64,000 nucleotides of DNA, taken from positions 62,001-126,000 of the forward strand of contig WQYQ01000001.1 of the NCBI GenBank assembly GCA_009781175.1, written 5' to 3'. The first letter of the stretch is position 1. Every line of letters begins with the position of its first letter. Positions 7,942 to 18,105 of this stretch are shown here, one piece after another. Source of the DNA: Betaproteobacteria bacterium. Lineage in GTDB: Bacteria; Pseudomonadota; Gammaproteobacteria; Burkholderiales; Rhodocyclaceae. A program made the translations under genes and the position numbers. The notes under the pieces are model-generated. The model saw only the letters and a list, made by a program, of their open reading frames with translations. It ran no database searches and was not told where the DNA came from.

Positions 7942-8961
7942 ATGTATGCATTTGCCCGCCCCCTGCTTTTCTCGCTCGATCCCGAGACCGCCCACGACTT
8001 GACGCTTTGGAGCCTTCACCATTTCGGTGGTGTCCTGCCTTCGGCGCCGCTCGCGAAAGGGCAGCCCATCGAAGTCATGGGGCTCAAGTTTCCAAACCGG
8101 ATCGGGCTTGCCGCCGGTTTAGATAAAAACGGCGAAGCGATCGATGCGTTTGCGAACTTCGGTTTCGGCCATATCGAAGTCGGCACGGTAACGCCACGCC
8201 CACAACCGGGTAATCCGCGCCCGCGCATGTTCCGCCTGCCGGAAGCCAAGGCGATCATCAACCGCATGGGTTTCAACAACCACGGCGTCGACAACCTCGT
8301 CGCAAATGTACGTGTCGCACGCTTCAAGGGCGTCATCGGCATCAACATCGGCAAGAATTTCGACACCCCGATCGAAAACGCGGCGGACGACTATCTGGCA
8401 TGCCTCGACAAGGTTTATCCGCACGCCGGCTATGTCACGGTGAATATCTCCTCACCCAACACGAAAAACCTGCGCCAGCTCCAGGGCGCCAATGAGCTTG
8501 ATCAACTGCTCGCCGCACTCAAGGCACGTCAGACTCGCTTGGCCGAGCAACACGGCCGTTACGTCCCGCTGGCGCTGAAAATCGCACCCGATGTCGATGA
8601 AGAACAATTGACAGATATTACCGACGCCCTACGCCGCCACCGCATCGACGGTGTGATCGCCACGAACACCACGCTCGCGCGCGAGGCCGTCAAAGGCAGC
8701 CCGGTTGCCAGCGAAGCGGGCGGCCTCTCGGGCGCACCGTTGACACAACGCGCGACCGAAGTCGTCGCGGGTCTTGCGCGGCGGCTCGCCGGCGAACTGC
8801 CGATCATCGCCGTCGGCGGCGTCATGAGTGGCGCGGACGCCTGCGCAAAGCTCGACGCCGGCGCCAAACTGGTCCAAATCTATACCGGCCTGATCTATCG
8901 TGGCCCTTGTTTGGTAGCGGAGGCCGTGCGTGCAACAAACGAACATGGCGTGCACGCCTGA
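7942..8961 (+). CDS. pyrD: Dihydroorotate dehydrogenase (quinone), class 2
   Basis: 339 residues, normal for class 2 PyrD. It oxidises dihydroorotate to orotate using quinone at the inner membrane, step 4 of pyrimidine synthesis. The N-terminus ([20 protein letters not shown]) is the short membrane-association helix. [15 protein letters not shown] and [19 protein letters not shown] are FMN-site signatures, [14 protein letters not shown] carries the class 2 catalytic Ser, and [15 protein letters not shown] binds the FMN phosphate. It is monocistronic by spacing. A TACAAT -10-like sequence lies just before it (7928-7933). Confidence 0.97.
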   Translation: MYAFARPLLFSLDPETAHDLTLWSLHHFGGVLPSAPLAKGQPIEVMGLKFPNRIGLAAGLDKNGEAIDAFANFGFGHIEVGTVTPRPQPGNPRPRMFRLPEAKAIINRMGFNNHGVDNLVANVRVARFKGVIGINIGKNFDTPIENAADDYLACLDKVYPHAGYVTVNISSPNTKNLRQLQGANELDQLLAALKARQTRLAEQHGRYVPLALKIAPDVDEEQLTDITDALRRHRIDGVIATNTTLAREAVKGSPVASEAGGLSGAPLTQRATEVVAGLARRLAGELPIIAVGGVMSGADACAKLDAGAKLVQIYTGLIYRGPCLVAEAVRATNEHGVHA

Positions 8962-9035
8962 TCTTTCCAGATACCCGGGTCGCTGCGCCGCATTTATAAT
9001 CCCGGCTTCCAGCCAGCAACTCACCACCTAAGTCC

Positions 9036-9620
9036 ATGAGTCATTATCTGCTCCTCTTGATCGGCGCGGTACTCGTCAATAATGTGGTCCTGGTCCGCAT
9101 CCTGGGCATGTGCCCTTTCCTGGGCGTGTCGAAAAAGCTCGATACCGCGATCGGCATGGGCGCCGCGACCACCTTCGTGCTCACCGTCGGCTGCGGCACG
9201 AGTTTCCTGATCGAACACTATCTGCTCGGACCTTTCGGCGTAGGCTATTTGCGCACGCTCGCGTTCATTGTGGTGATCGCCGCGATCGTGCAGATCACCG
9301 AACTGGTCGTACAGAAAACCAGCCCGGTGATGTATCAGGTTCTCGGCATTTATCTGCCGCTAATCACGACCAACTGCGCGGTGCTCGGCATTCCGCTGCT
9401 TTCCGTAGCGCTCAAGCACAATTTTCTCGAAGCTCTGCTGTTCGGCTTCGGAAGTTCGGCGGGCTTTTCGCTCGCGCTGATCCTCTTCGCCGGCCTGCGC
9501 GAACGCATCGAAGGCGCGGATGTGCCGCAATTTTTCCGTGGCAGCGCGATCGCCCTGATCACCGGCGGACTCATGAGCCTGGCCTTCATGGGCTTCTCCG
9601 GCCTGGACAAATACCACTGA
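9036..9620 (+). CDS. rnfA: Rnf/Rsx complex membrane subunit A
   Basis: 194 residues with six membrane helices, same length as RsxA. Signature stretches are [20 protein letters not shown] and [18 protein letters not shown]; the conserved cysteines in helices 1 and 4 are present. RnfA and RnfE form the pseudo-symmetric membrane core of the ion-translocating ferredoxin:NAD oxidoreductase. First gene of rnfABCDGE. A TATAAT lies at 8995-9000 without a clear -35. Confidence 0.97.
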   Translation: MSHYLLLLIGAVLVNNVVLVRILGMCPFLGVSKKLDTAIGMGAATTFVLTVGCGTSFLIEHYLLGPFGVGYLRTLAFIVVIAAIVQITELVVQKTSPVMYQVLGIYLPLITTNCAVLGIPLLSVALKHNFLEALLFGFGSSAGFSLALILFAGLRERIEGADVPQFFRGSAIALITGGLMSLAFMGFSGLDKYH

Positions 9621-9621
9621 T

Positions 9622-10173
9622 ATGCTTGCCGCGCTGCTTACCATGACGCTGCTGGCCCTGCTGATCGGGGCCGCACTGGGCTTTGCCGCAGTCAAGTTCA
9701 GGGTCGAGGGCGATCCGCTCGTCGACAAAATCGATGCGATCCTGCCGCAAACGCAATGCGGCCAATGCGGCTTTCCCGGCTGTAAGCCCTATGCGACCGC
9801 CATCGCGAATGGCGAAGCGGAGATCAACCAATGCCCGCCCGGCGGCGAGGAAGGCATTCGCAAACTCGCCGATCTGCTCGGCCGCGAATTCAAACCGCTC
9901 AACGCCGAACACGGCGCCGAAAAACCCAAGGCCGTCGCCTACATCGACGAAAGCACCTGCATCGGCTGCACGCTCTGCATTCAAGCCTGCCCGGTCGACG
10001 CCATCGTCGGCGCCGCGAAACAGATGCATACCATCGTCGCCCCGCTGTGCACCGGCTGCGAGTTATGCGTCGCACCCTGCCCGGTCGACTGCATTACGAT
10101 GGAAACCGTCACCGACACCGCGACAACCTGGAAATGGCCTTATCCCGTCATTTCAATACGGGCCGCTCACTGA
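9622..10173 (+). CDS. rnfB: Rnf complex iron-sulfur subunit B
   Basis: 183 residues. An N-terminal membrane helix is followed by the four-Cys Fe-S site [13 protein letters not shown]...NQC (about residues 47-72) and two ferredoxin 4Fe-4S motifs, [14 protein letters not shown] and [14 protein letters not shown]. RnfB is the electron entry point from ferredoxin. It starts one base after rnfA stops and overlaps rnfC by one base (TGATG), so translation is coupled. Confidence 0.97.
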   Translation: MLAALLTMTLLALLIGAALGFAAVKFRVEGDPLVDKIDAILPQTQCGQCGFPGCKPYATAIANGEAEINQCPPGGEEGIRKLADLLGREFKPLNAEHGAEKPKAVAYIDESTCIGCTLCIQACPVDAIVGAAKQMHTIVAPLCTGCELCVAPCPVDCITMETVTDTATTWKWPYPVISIRAAH

Positions 10174-11753
10174 TGCTGCGCCAACTCTTTCGCTTCCACG
10201 GCGGCGTAAAACCCGCCACGCACAAGACCGATTCGACGCGTCTGCCGATCGGCAGAGTGCCCCTGCCCGCGGAACTCATCGTTCCCTTGCATCAAAACGT
10301 CGGCGGCACACCCTACCCGCTTGTTGCGGCCGGAGAGTCCGTCCTCAAAGGCCAGCGCATCGGCGCGGCGGAAGACCCCTTTTCCAGCGCCGTCCACGCG
10401 CCGACATCGGGCCGTGTCATAGCGGTCGAACCCTGCGTTCTGCCGCATAGTTCCGGCCTGCGCGGGCTGTGCGTGCGCATCGAACCCGACGGCGCGGAGC
10501 GCTGGATCGAAACCGCCGCGCTCGCCTGGCGTTCGCTCGATCCCGATGAACTGCGCGATGCGATACGCGACGCGGGCATCGTCGGCCTGGGCGGCGCGGT
10601 GTTCCCAAGCCATCGGAAACTCAGATCGGGCAAAGGCGGCCTCGATACGCTCGTCATCAACGGCGCGGAGTGCGAGCCGTTCATCACCTGCGACGACATG
10701 CAGATGCGCGAACACGCGGCGCAAATCCTGCGCGGCGCCACGGTGATCCAGCAGATGCTCGGCGCGCGGCAGGTTCTGGTCGGCATCGAAGACAACAAAC
10801 CCGAAGCGATCGCCGCGATGAACGCCGCCTTGCAGGCGGCAGCCCTCCAGAACATCGAAATCGTTGCTGTGCCGACGCGCTATCCGACCGGCGGCGCAAA
10901 ACAACTGATCCGCATTCTGACCGGGATCGAAGTGCCGCACGGCAAGCGCTCGACCCAATTCGGCGTGCAATGCTTCAACACCGGAACCGCTTGGGCGATT
11001 GCCGATTTCGTCGAAAACGGGCGCCCTCTCCTGTCCAGGATCGTGACGGTGGCAGGCAATGTCGAACAGCCGCGCAACTACGAAGTCCTGTTCGGTACCC
11101 CGATGTCGCATGTCGCCGAGCTCGCCGGCATGCAGCCCGACACCGACCGCTTCATCATGGGCGGCCCGATGATGGGCTTCCGCATGCCGAATTTCGATGT
11201 GCCGGTCGTCAAGGCGACCAACTGCATTCTCGTCGGCAGCCCGGCCCTGTTCCCTTCGCCGCGGCCCGAGATGCCCTGCATCCGCTGCGGCGAATGCGCC
11301 CGCGCCTGCCCGACCGACTTGCAGCCTTTCGAAATGTACTGGCATGCGCGCGCGAAAAACTTCGGCAAAGCGCAGGAGTATCACCTGTTCGACTGCATCG
11401 AATGCGGCTGCTGCGCCTATGTGTGCCCATCCAGCATCCCGCTTGTCGACTATTTCCGTTTCGCGAAAAGCGAAGTCTGGGCGCGCGAGCAGCAAAAGAA
11501 CGCTGCGGATTCGGCGCGCGTGCGTTTCGATTTCCGTAACGAACGGATCGAGCGGGAAAAACAGGAAAAAGCCGAGAAGCTCGCCGCCAAGACCGCCGCC
11601 GCCCGCGCCGCGGCGCAGAGCACGCAGGAGACCGCGCCGGCAGCCGAGGACGACCCGAAGAAAGCGCTGATCGCCGCCGCGATGGCGCGTGCCAAAGCGC
11701 AACGCGAAGCGCAAGCGCAAACCGACGCTGCACAGGACAAAAAACCCGAATGA
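10173..11753 (+). CDS. rnfC: Rnf complex electron-transport subunit C
   Basis: 526 residues. The ATG at 10173 overlaps the rnfB stop and starts [18 protein letters not shown], the usual RnfC beginning; the same frame is open much farther upstream but only inside rnfB. The protein has an NADH/FMN-binding (NuoF-like) core with INGAECEPFITCDDMQMRE and two 4Fe-4S motifs, CIRCGECARACPTDLQP and CIECGCCAYVCPSSIP. A charged Ala/Lys/Glu tail (about 460-526) is shorter than in E. coli RsxC. RnfC is peripheral and interacts with NAD(H). Confidence 0.97.
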   Translation: MLRQLFRFHGGVKPATHKTDSTRLPIGRVPLPAELIVPLHQNVGGTPYPLVAAGESVLKGQRIGAAEDPFSSAVHAPTSGRVIAVEPCVLPHSSGLRGLCVRIEPDGAERWIETAALAWRSLDPDELRDAIRDAGIVGLGGAVFPSHRKLRSGKGGLDTLVINGAECEPFITCDDMQMREHAAQILRGATVIQQMLGARQVLVGIEDNKPEAIAAMNAALQAAALQNIEIVAVPTRYPTGGAKQLIRILTGIEVPHGKRSTQFGVQCFNTGTAWAIADFVENGRPLLSRIVTVAGNVEQPRNYEVLFGTPMSHVAELAGMQPDTDRFIMGGPMMGFRMPNFDVPVVKATNCILVGSPALFPSPRPEMPCIRCGECARACPTDLQPFEMYWHARAKNFGKAQEYHLFDCIECGCCAYVCPSSIPLVDYFRFAKSEVWAREQQKNAADSARVRFDFRNERIEREKQEKAEKLAAKTAAARAAAQSTQETAPAAEDDPKKALIAAAMARAKAQREAQAQTDAAQDKKPE

Positions 11754-12754
11754 CGAGCCTGAATTCTCCTTACCTGCGCCAGGCGAACAGCGTGACCCAA
11801 GTCATGGGCGAAGTGCTGCTCGCCTTGCTGCCCGGCGTGATCGTCTATGTCTACATCTTCGGCATCGGCGTGCTGATTCAGATTCTGCTCGCGACGCTCA
11901 CCGCGCTGGTTTGCGAAGCCGGAATGTTGAAAATACGCAGCAAACCGCTCGGCTTGTATCTGGGCGATCTTTCCGCCGTCGTCACGGCCTGGCTCATCGC
12001 GCTGGCCTTTCCGCCCATCGGCCCATGGTGGCTCGTCGTCGCCGGAACGGCCCTGGCGATCGTGGTTGCCAAACACCTTTACGGCGGCCTGGGGCAGAAC
12101 CCATTCAATCCGGCAATGGCCGCTTACGCGGCGATGATCGTTTCCTTCCCGGCGCTGATGTCGCAGTGGCCGGGGGCCGGCCAACTAGGCGGCGCCGCAC
12201 AGGCGGCATTGATTTTCGGCGGCGAACGCATCGCCGACGCGATCACCGGCGCAACACCGCTCGATGCGCTGCGCACGGGACTGCACGCCCCCAACGCCCA
12301 GCTTATCGAACTGATGCGTAGCCAAGCCTTTGGCGCGTTCGGCGGCCGCGGCTGGGAATGGGTTTCCGTCGGTTTTCTGATCGGCGGGCTTTATCTTCTT
12401 GCCCGCCGCATCATCACTTGGCATGTTCCGCTCGCCTTCGCCGGCGGGCTTGTATTGATTGCCGCCATTGCCCATCTGCTCGCGCCGCTCCGCTATCCCG
12501 ATGCGCTGTTCGAACTTACAGCCGGCGCGGCAATGCTCGGCGCGTTCTTCATTCTGACCGATCCGGTTTCCGGCGCCGCGACGCCGCGCGGAAAGTTAAT
12601 CTATGCTGGCGGCGCGGCAATCCTGACCTGGATCATTCGCCATTTCGGCGGCTATCCTGATGGAGTCGCTTTCGCAACCTTATTGATGAACCTCTGCGTC
12701 CCGCTCATCGATATGAAAACCCAGCCGCCGGTTTTCGGCCACAAAAAAGACTGA
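11750..12754 (+). CDS. rnfD: Rnf complex membrane subunit D
   Basis: 334 residues with about ten membrane helices. GGLGQNPFNPAMAAYA is the conserved loop, and AITGATPLDALRTG carries the (S/T)GAT motif whose Thr covalently binds FMN. FFILTDPVSGAATPRGKLIY is the C-terminal signature. Starts within an ATGA overlap with rnfC. Confidence 0.97.
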   Translation: MTSLNSPYLRQANSVTQVMGEVLLALLPGVIVYVYIFGIGVLIQILLATLTALVCEAGMLKIRSKPLGLYLGDLSAVVTAWLIALAFPPIGPWWLVVAGTALAIVVAKHLYGGLGQNPFNPAMAAYAAMIVSFPALMSQWPGAGQLGGAAQAALIFGGERIADAITGATPLDALRTGLHAPNAQLIELMRSQAFGAFGGRGWEWVSVGFLIGGLYLLARRIITWHVPLAFAGGLVLIAAIAHLLAPLRYPDALFELTAGAAMLGAFFILTDPVSGAATPRGKLIYAGGAAILTWIIRHFGGYPDGVAFATLLMNLCVPLIDMKTQPPVFGHKKD

Positions 12755-12761
12755 ACCCGCC

Positions 12762-13409
12762 ATGCAGGAACCCACCGCAGGCCGCCTCTCGTTCAACAAC
12801 GCGCTGATCATGACGGCCTTCACGCTCGTATTCACCGCACTGATGGCCGGAACTTACCTGTTCACGCATGAAGCGATCGAAAAAAATATCGCGGAGGAAA
12901 AACTCCTCCTGATCAACGCGATCCTGCCGCAGGCGCTGTACGACAACGCCCTGCTCGAAGACGTGCTGGCTCTGCCGCCGACGCCGGAAATCGGCCTCGA
13001 CGACGGTGGTCACGTCTGGCGCGCGCGCCGGCAAGGCGAGCCGGTTGCGCTCGTCATCGAAGCCGCCGCGCCGGACGGCTACGCCGGGCGTATCGATTTG
13101 ATCGTCGCCGTCGCGCAGGACGGCGGCCTGCTTGGCGTGCGCGTGACGCAGCATCACGAAACACCGGGACTCGGCGACTACATCGACCCGAAAAAGGACA
13201 AAAACAAAGAGCGGCCCTGGATTTCCCAATTCACCAACCGTCCGGCGGATCTGCCCAAAGAGACATGGCGCGTGCGCAAGGATGGCGGCGAAATCGATTC
13301 GGTCAGCGGCGCGACGATCAGCGCGCGCGCGGTCACGGAGGCGGTCGGCCGCGTGCTGGCCTATGTCGCGCAACACCATGAGCGCCTGTTCGCCAAGGAA
13401 CCCGCATGA
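12762..13409 (+). CDS. rnfG: Rnf complex subunit G (FMN-binding)
   Basis: 215 residues. One N-terminal membrane helix (ALIMTAFTLVFTALMAGTYL) is followed by a periplasmic FMN-binding domain. Signatures are GVRVTQHHETPGLGDYID and VSGATISARAVTEAV, where the second Thr of SGAT is the covalent FMN site. Overlaps rnfE by four bases (ATGA). Confidence 0.96.
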   Translation: MQEPTAGRLSFNNALIMTAFTLVFTALMAGTYLFTHEAIEKNIAEEKLLLINAILPQALYDNALLEDVLALPPTPEIGLDDGGHVWRARRQGEPVALVIEAAAPDGYAGRIDLIVAVAQDGGLLGVRVTQHHETPGLGDYIDPKKDKNKERPWISQFTNRPADLPKETWRVRKDGGEIDSVSGATISARAVTEAVGRVLAYVAQHHERLFAKEPA

Positions 13410-14086
13410 ATACCCGACTGCTCGACATCGTTTTCAACGGCGTCTGGAAGAACAACGCCGGACTCGTCCAACTGCTCGGCATGTGTCCGGTGCTCGCGAT
13501 TTCGACCAACGTGGTCAACGGCGCGAGCCTCGGCATCGCAACGGCCGTCGTCATGGCTTCGTCGAACGCAACCGCCGCCGCGCTGCGCAACCTAATTCCC
13601 TACGAAATCCGGATTCCGGTTTTCATCCTGATCATCGCCGCGCTGGTGACGATCATCGATCTGGCGCTCAACGCCTTCCTCCACCCGCTTTATCTCGTGC
13701 TCGGCATTTTCGTTCCGCTGATCGTCACGAATTGCCTCGTGCTGGCGCGCATCGAAGCCTTTGCCGCCAAAAACGGGGTGATCTCCTCGGCCGTCGATGG
13801 CGCGGCAATGGGCGGCGGCCTCGTGCTCGTGCTCAGCGTGCTCGGCGGCGTGCGCGAACTGCTCGGCACAGGCGCGCTGTTCAACGGCATCGAACTTGTG
13901 ATTCCCGGCGCGCACCCGATCCATCTCCTGCCGCACGACTATCCGGGCTTCCTCCTCGCGATTCTGCCGCCGGGCGCTTTCATCGTGCTTGGCTGTCTGG
14001 TCGCGGCGAGAAATTGGTCCGACGCACGCAAGGCCGCACGCGTCCGCCCGCAACCGATCCGCCCCGCCGCGGAGTTGAACGCCTGA
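13406..14086 (+). CDS. rnfE: Rnf/Rsx complex membrane subunit E
   Basis: 226 residues with six membrane helices, homologous to RnfA. KNNAGLVQLLGMCPVLAIST and LGIFVPLIVTNCLVLARIEA are the paired Cys-containing helices; DGAAMGGGLVLVLSVLGGVR is typical of RnfE. In enterobacteria the rsxABCDGE operon continues directly into nth; here about 4.3 kb of other genes intervene. Confidence 0.96.
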   Translation: MNTRLLDIVFNGVWKNNAGLVQLLGMCPVLAISTNVVNGASLGIATAVVMASSNATAAALRNLIPYEIRIPVFILIIAALVTIIDLALNAFLHPLYLVLGIFVPLIVTNCLVLARIEAFAAKNGVISSAVDGAAMGGGLVLVLSVLGGVRELLGTGALFNGIELVIPGAHPIHLLPHDYPGFLLAILPPGAFIVLGCLVAARNWSDARKAARVRPQPIRPAAELNA

Positions 14087-14129
14087 TTTCTCACAACGCT
14101 GCGCACTGCCCTTGCCCCCAGCAGAGGAC

Positions 14130-15083
14130 ATGAAGATTTTTCGTATCCGGCATTCAGCGCCCCTCCTGGGGTTCTTCGGCGAACTACTGACGGTGTGCTA
14201 CATAGGGCTGATTGCGTCGATCGCCCTGATTACGCACATCCCCTACATCCTGTTTCCGGAACTCGGCGCGCTCTCCCATGACGTGATCAAACGGCCGCAC
14301 GGCACTTGGGCGAAAGCGCCTGGGATGCTGGTCATTACGCCGTTTCTAACCGGAGTCGCTGGAACCTTGATCTCCCAGCATTTCCACTACGGCATGACGC
14401 CGATCCTGCTGGCAACGGCCGCGTCAATGCTGATCATTCGCGCGCTGCAATCGCCGATCGCTCCAGCCATTTCCGCGGGCGTTCTACCGATTTCCCTGGA
14501 CATCACGAGCTGGCGGTATCCCTTGGCCCTGCTGCTCGGTCTCGTGCTGCTTGCCGCGCTTTCCCTGATCTGGCAGCGCGCCGTGCCGCCGCCTCCCACA
14601 CGATCCGCGGTCGATGTCGCCGACGACATAACGGAAGAGGCGCCACGCAGTTATTCCTGGTTGCCCTTCTTCGTCGTTTTTCTAATAGGCACGGCTCTGC
14701 TCTCTCAGCTTACCGGCTGGCGCCTGATCCTGTTTCCGCCGCTGATCGTGATCGCCTTCGAGATGTTCGCGCACGCCGATGTTTGCCCCTGGGCCGGGCG
14801 GCCGTTGATGTTGCCGGTCGCCTGCACGCTCAACGCGCTGGCTGGCGTACTACTCGTCACGACCTTGGGGAACGTCCCGTTTGCGGTAGCTGGAAGCGCG
14901 GTGTTCGCCATTTTCATTTTGCGGGTGTTCGACCTGCACGTGCCTCCAGCGATTGCCGTAGGGCTGCTGCCGTTCGTCATTCCGAACGTGGACTACGTAT
15001 TTCCCGTCTCGGTCGGCATCGGCACGCTGTCGCTCACGATGCTTTTCCTGATATGGAAAAAAGTAAAGCAACCCGCAATTTGA
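14130..15083 (+). CDS. HPP-like integral membrane protein
   Basis: 317 residues in two homologous membrane halves (about 1-160 and 185-317) separated by a charged linker (TRSAVDVADDITEEAPRS). Each half has four to five hydrophobic helices; PYILFPELGALSHDVIKRP and FDLHVPPAIAVGLLPFVIP resemble the HPP family, some members of which transport nitrite. The function here is unknown. ATG at 14130 follows AGAGGA closely; a TTG at 14112 would add six residues. It begins 43 bases after rnfE on the same strand and could be cotranscribed. Confidence 0.6.
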   Translation: MKIFRIRHSAPLLGFFGELLTVCYIGLIASIALITHIPYILFPELGALSHDVIKRPHGTWAKAPGMLVITPFLTGVAGTLISQHFHYGMTPILLATAASMLIIRALQSPIAPAISAGVLPISLDITSWRYPLALLLGLVLLAALSLIWQRAVPPPPTRSAVDVADDITEEAPRSYSWLPFFVVFLIGTALLSQLTGWRLILFPPLIVIAFEMFAHADVCPWAGRPLMLPVACTLNALAGVLLVTTLGNVPFAVAGSAVFAIFILRVFDLHVPPAIAVGLLPFVIPNVDYVFPVSVGIGTLSLTMLFLIWKKVKQPAI

Positions 15084-15375
15084 AGCGTCCTCGATCCATA
15101 CGCACGCAATCGGGTGTCGCTCAATTCTTCTCTTATTGCCTCATGCTGGCGCGCGTCGGCGCGCTACCCGACGAACCATTACCTGAGTCGTCGATGCACT
15201 GACACTTTCCCAGCCTGTATACATGCCGGCCTGATAAGCTCCTGAACACCTTTTCTCCGCTCGTTTACCGAGGCGAAAACAATGCCACTCAACGAAAAAA
15301 TCCTGCGGGACATCAAGATCAGCAAGCGGCGTTGACTCACGCTTTCATTGGCAATCTAAAAAGGGCAATGCATCT
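15084..15375. other. Gene-free stretch at the left edge of the DUF262-DinD insert
   Basis: 292 bases with no convincing gene, tRNA or terminator. A 17-codon frame at 15282-15335 ([17 protein letters not shown]) recalls the first residues of tyrosine integrases but stops immediately, so it is at most a remnant. A half LexA-like site (CTGTATACAT near 15214) is present. AAAGGG about 14 bases before the DUF262 ATG may be its ribosome-binding site. Confidence 0.4.
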
Positions 15376-17175
15376 ATGGCCACCCAACGCTACTCTGTGA
15401 CTCCTCATCCAATCGAGACTTTGTTGACTTGGGTAAAGTCTGGAGAGATCGCAATTCCTGAAATCCAACGGCCTTTTGTATGGGATGCCGCCAAGGTACG
15501 CAACCTGTTGGATTCGCTCTACCAAGGCTATCCAGTAGGCTACCTGATTGCATGGCGCAATCCGAACGTGAAGCTCAAGGACGGCTCGGTATCGATCGGT
15601 AAGCGCATTCTGATCGATGGTCAGCAGCGTGTCACGGCCTTGATGGCTTCTCTTCTGGACATGGAAGTATTGACCGAGGATTACGAAACCGTTCAGATCA
15701 AGATTGCTTTCAATCCGCAGGAAGAGTGCTTCGAGGTCAGCAATCCGGCCATCTGTAAGAATGCAGCTTGGCTGCCGGATGTGGCGAAAGTGTTCGATCC
15801 GAAAACCAGCGTGTTCCAGCTCGTAAGCGAATACTGTGCGGCCAACACGGCTTGCTCACAGGACATGATCTTCAAAGTAATTGAGAAACTGCGTGGCATC
15901 GTGCACAACCACGTAGGCATTATCGATCTGGCCGAGGATCTGGACATCGAAACGGTGACAGAGATTTTCATTCGCGTGAATTCTGCTGGCGCCGCGCTTT
16001 CACAGGCAGATTTCGTCATGTCAAAAATCGCGGTCAACGAAACCTATGGTGGCAACCTGCTACGCAAGGCCATTGACTATTTTTGCCATTTGATAGCAGC
16101 ACCGGAATTCAAGGGGAAAATAGAAAGAGGAGACCATATTTTCGCGGCCTCAGAATTCTTTGGCAAGATCAAGTGGATCGCGGATGTGAATGACGATATC
16201 TATGACCCGAGCTACACCGACATGCTGCGCGTGGCTTTCACCTCTGAATTTGGACGTGGCAAGTTGCAAGATTTGGTGGCGCTACTCTCAGGCCGTAACT
16301 TTGAAACCAAGCAGTATGAGGAGATGATTGCCGAAGACTCGTTCGGCAAACTGAAGAACGGTATTCTGGCTTTTGTAAACGAAACCCACTTCAAACGCAT
16401 TACCATGATTCTGCGCTCGGCAGGTTTTGTGGCGAGTGACATGATTACCAGCCAGAACGCAGTGAACTTTGCCTATATCCTGTACCTGCGAGGCCGCAGG
16501 GAGAATGTTCCTGCTGCTGAACTGGAGGGCATGGTGCGCCGCTGGTATGCAATGTCTGTGCTGCGCGGACGCTACAGCGGTTCACCGGAATCCACCTTTG
16601 ATTACGATATTCGGCAAATCGAAAATCGCGGGACGAAAGCATATGCTGCAACTGTCATCGAGTCAGAATTGCCAGATACTTTCTGGACTGTTTTGCTACC
16701 GCAGTGGATGGAAACTTCCTCGATTAGAAGCCCTTATTTTCAATGTTTCAAAGCTGCGCAAGCTAAACTCGGTGACAAGGGTTTTCTGTCAAGCAATATC
16801 ACGGTGATGGATCTGTTACTCAACCGTTCCGATATTCACCACGTATACCCACGCCAATTCCTGAAAAAACAGGGCATTAAGAGCGGCACTTACAACCAGA
16901 TTGCCAATTATGTAGTGGCACAAAGTGAAATTAACATTGCCATTAGAGATAAAGCGCCCGCTATTTATTTTGCCGAGCTTGCCACGCAGTGCAACGGGGG
17001 CGTAATTTCTTACGGTGGTATCAAAGATCACGATGAAATGCTAGCCAATCTGCGCATGAACTGCATACCAGAGGATATGCTGGGCGGCTCGATCGGCGAC
17101 TTCCCGTCATTCTTGGAAGAGCGACGTAAGTTGATGGCTTTGAAAATCAAGTCATGGTTTGAAGTATTGTCATGA
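15376..17175 (+). CDS. DUF262/DUF1524-type (GmrSD-like) HNH nuclease protein
   Basis: 599 residues. The N-terminal DUF262 (ParB/Srx-like) domain has [11 protein letters not shown] at 27-37 and the catalytic-type DGQQR at 81-85, plus [16 protein letters not shown] near 198-213. The C-terminal part carries [11 protein letters not shown] (486-496) followed by YNQIANYV...[10 protein letters not shown] (506-528), the HNH pattern of DUF1524/GmrD. Relatives are single-chain type IV restriction enzymes that hydrolyse NTPs and cut modified phage DNA, and BrxU-like proteins. Defence is therefore the likely role; DUF262 proteins also occur in other systems. Base composition is visibly more AT-rich than the flanks. 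Its stop overlaps the next ATG (ATGA). Confidence 0.88.
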   Translation: MATQRYSVTPHPIETLLTWVKSGEIAIPEIQRPFVWDAAKVRNLLDSLYQGYPVGYLIAWRNPNVKLKDGSVSIGKRILIDGQQRVTALMASLLDMEVLTEDYETVQIKIAFNPQEECFEVSNPAICKNAAWLPDVAKVFDPKTSVFQLVSEYCAANTACSQDMIFKVIEKLRGIVHNHVGIIDLAEDLDIETVTEIFIRVNSAGAALSQADFVMSKIAVNETYGGNLLRKAIDYFCHLIAAPEFKGKIERGDHIFAASEFFGKIKWIADVNDDIYDPSYTDMLRVAFTSEFGRGKLQDLVALLSGRNFETKQYEEMIAEDSFGKLKNGILAFVNETHFKRITMILRSAGFVASDMITSQNAVNFAYILYLRGRRENVPAAELEGMVRRWYAMSVLRGRYSGSPESTFDYDIRQIENRGTKAYAATVIESELPDTFWTVLLPQWMETSSIRSPYFQCFKAAQAKLGDKGFLSSNITVMDLLLNRSDIHHVYPRQFLKKQGIKSGTYNQIANYVVAQSEINIAIRDKAPAIYFAELATQCNGGVISYGGIKDHDEMLANLRMNCIPEDMLGGSIGDFPSFLEERRKLMALKIKSWFEVLS

Positions 17176-17351
17176 ACGTAATCGGCATCCGTGTCGATCA
17201 CACCGAAGCCGACGCCATCGCCCAAGTCTTCAACGCACAAGGGAGCCCCTCGTGGCCGGAAAGCAACTCAGCCAGCGGCATCAAGCCACCTTTGACGGCA
17301 TTCGCCAGACAGACCCAGACGGCGAAGAGTTCTGGTCAGCCCGTGACCTAG
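17172..17351 (+). CDS. Small ORF coupled to the DUF262 gene
   Basis: 59 codons, starting in an ATGA overlap with the DUF262 stop and ending about 100 bases inside the DinD-like gene in another frame. The N-terminal 25 residues ([20 protein letters not shown]) look protein-like. The part from 17252 onward overlaps the DinD frame, so it is probably not under its own selection. It may be a leader for translational coupling, or the remnant of a gene whose 3' part was replaced. No family recognised. Confidence 0.3.
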   Translation: MNVIGIRVDHTEADAIAQVFNAQGSPSWPESNSASGIKPPLTAFARQTQTAKSSGQPVT

Positions 17352-18058
17352 CTCCCGTGCTGGAGTATCAGGACTGGCGCAACTTCATGCAGGTGGTTGA
17401 CAAGGCGCGCATGGCTTGCGCGCAATCCGGCAGGCAACCCGAAGACCATTTCGGTGACGTCACCAAAATGGTCGCCATCGGATCGGGAGCGCAACGTTCG
17501 GTGCCGGACGTGCACCTGTCCCGCTATGCCTGCTATCTCATCGTGCAGAACGGCGATCCGTCCAAGCCGGTGGTCGCCAACGGCCAGACCTACTTTGCCA
17601 TGCAGACCCGGAGGCAGGAACTGGCCGACGAGGCGAAGTTCGCGCAACTCTCCGAGGACGAAAAACGCCTCGCCATCCGCAACGAACTCGCCGCCCACAA
17701 CAAACATCTGGCCGCCGCCGCAAAAGACGCGGGCGTGGAAACATCGCTAGATTACGCCGTGTTTCAGGATCACGGCTACAAGGGCTTGTATGGCGGCTTG
17801 GGTGCGAAAGACATCCGTGCCCGCAAGGCGTTGAAGAAGAGCCAGAAAATCCTTGACCACATGGGCAGCACCGAACTAGCGGCCAACCTGTTCCGCGCCA
17901 CGCAGACCGAGGAGAAGCTGCGCCGCGATCAGGTGCACGGCAAGGTACAGGCCAACCAGACACATCACGAAGTTGGCCGCAAGGTGCGCCAGACCATCAA
18001 GGAACTGGGCGGCACCATGCCGGAAAACCTGTCCGCGCCGGACAAGAGCATCCAGTAG
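17252..18058 (+). CDS. dinD: DinD-like DNA-damage-inducible protein D
   Basis: 268 residues from a GTG at 17252 preceded by AAGGGAG with 6-base spacing; the frame is open upstream to 17159 but that part is not family-like. The N-terminal BRO-like segment has [20 protein letters not shown] and VLEYQDWRNFMQVVDKA, and HLSRYACYLIVQNGDPSKP is the conserved DinD/BRO core. TSLDYAVFQDHGYKGLYGGL and the charged C-terminus match E. coli DinD, an SOS-induced protein reported to inhibit RecA filament activity. No clear LexA box was found upstream. It is placed directly behind the DUF262 nuclease gene. Confidence 0.85.
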   Translation: MAGKQLSQRHQATFDGIRQTDPDGEEFWSARDLAPVLEYQDWRNFMQVVDKARMACAQSGRQPEDHFGDVTKMVAIGSGAQRSVPDVHLSRYACYLIVQNGDPSKPVVANGQTYFAMQTRRQELADEAKFAQLSEDEKRLAIRNELAAHNKHLAAAAKDAGVETSLDYAVFQDHGYKGLYGGLGAKDIRARKALKKSQKILDHMGSTELAANLFRATQTEEKLRRDQVHGKVQANQTHHEVGRKVRQTIKELGGTMPENLSAPDKSIQ

Positions 18059-18105
18059 CTTGAGTCGGCCAGGAAAAAACAAATCGGAAAGAAGGGCGGC
18101 AACTG

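Noticed and set aside
9831-10172. Long N-terminal extension of RnfC
   Set aside because: It lies wholly inside rnfB in another frame and is Arg-rich; the coupled ATG at 10173 gives the normal RnfC start.
15214-15229. LexA box upstream of the DUF262-DinD genes
   Set aside because: Only a half site (CTGTATACAT) is present; the ACAG half is missing.
15282-15335. Integrase N-terminal remnant [17 protein letters not shown]
   Set aside because: Only 17 residues before a stop; too short to support an integrase, and no attachment site or tRNA is nearby.
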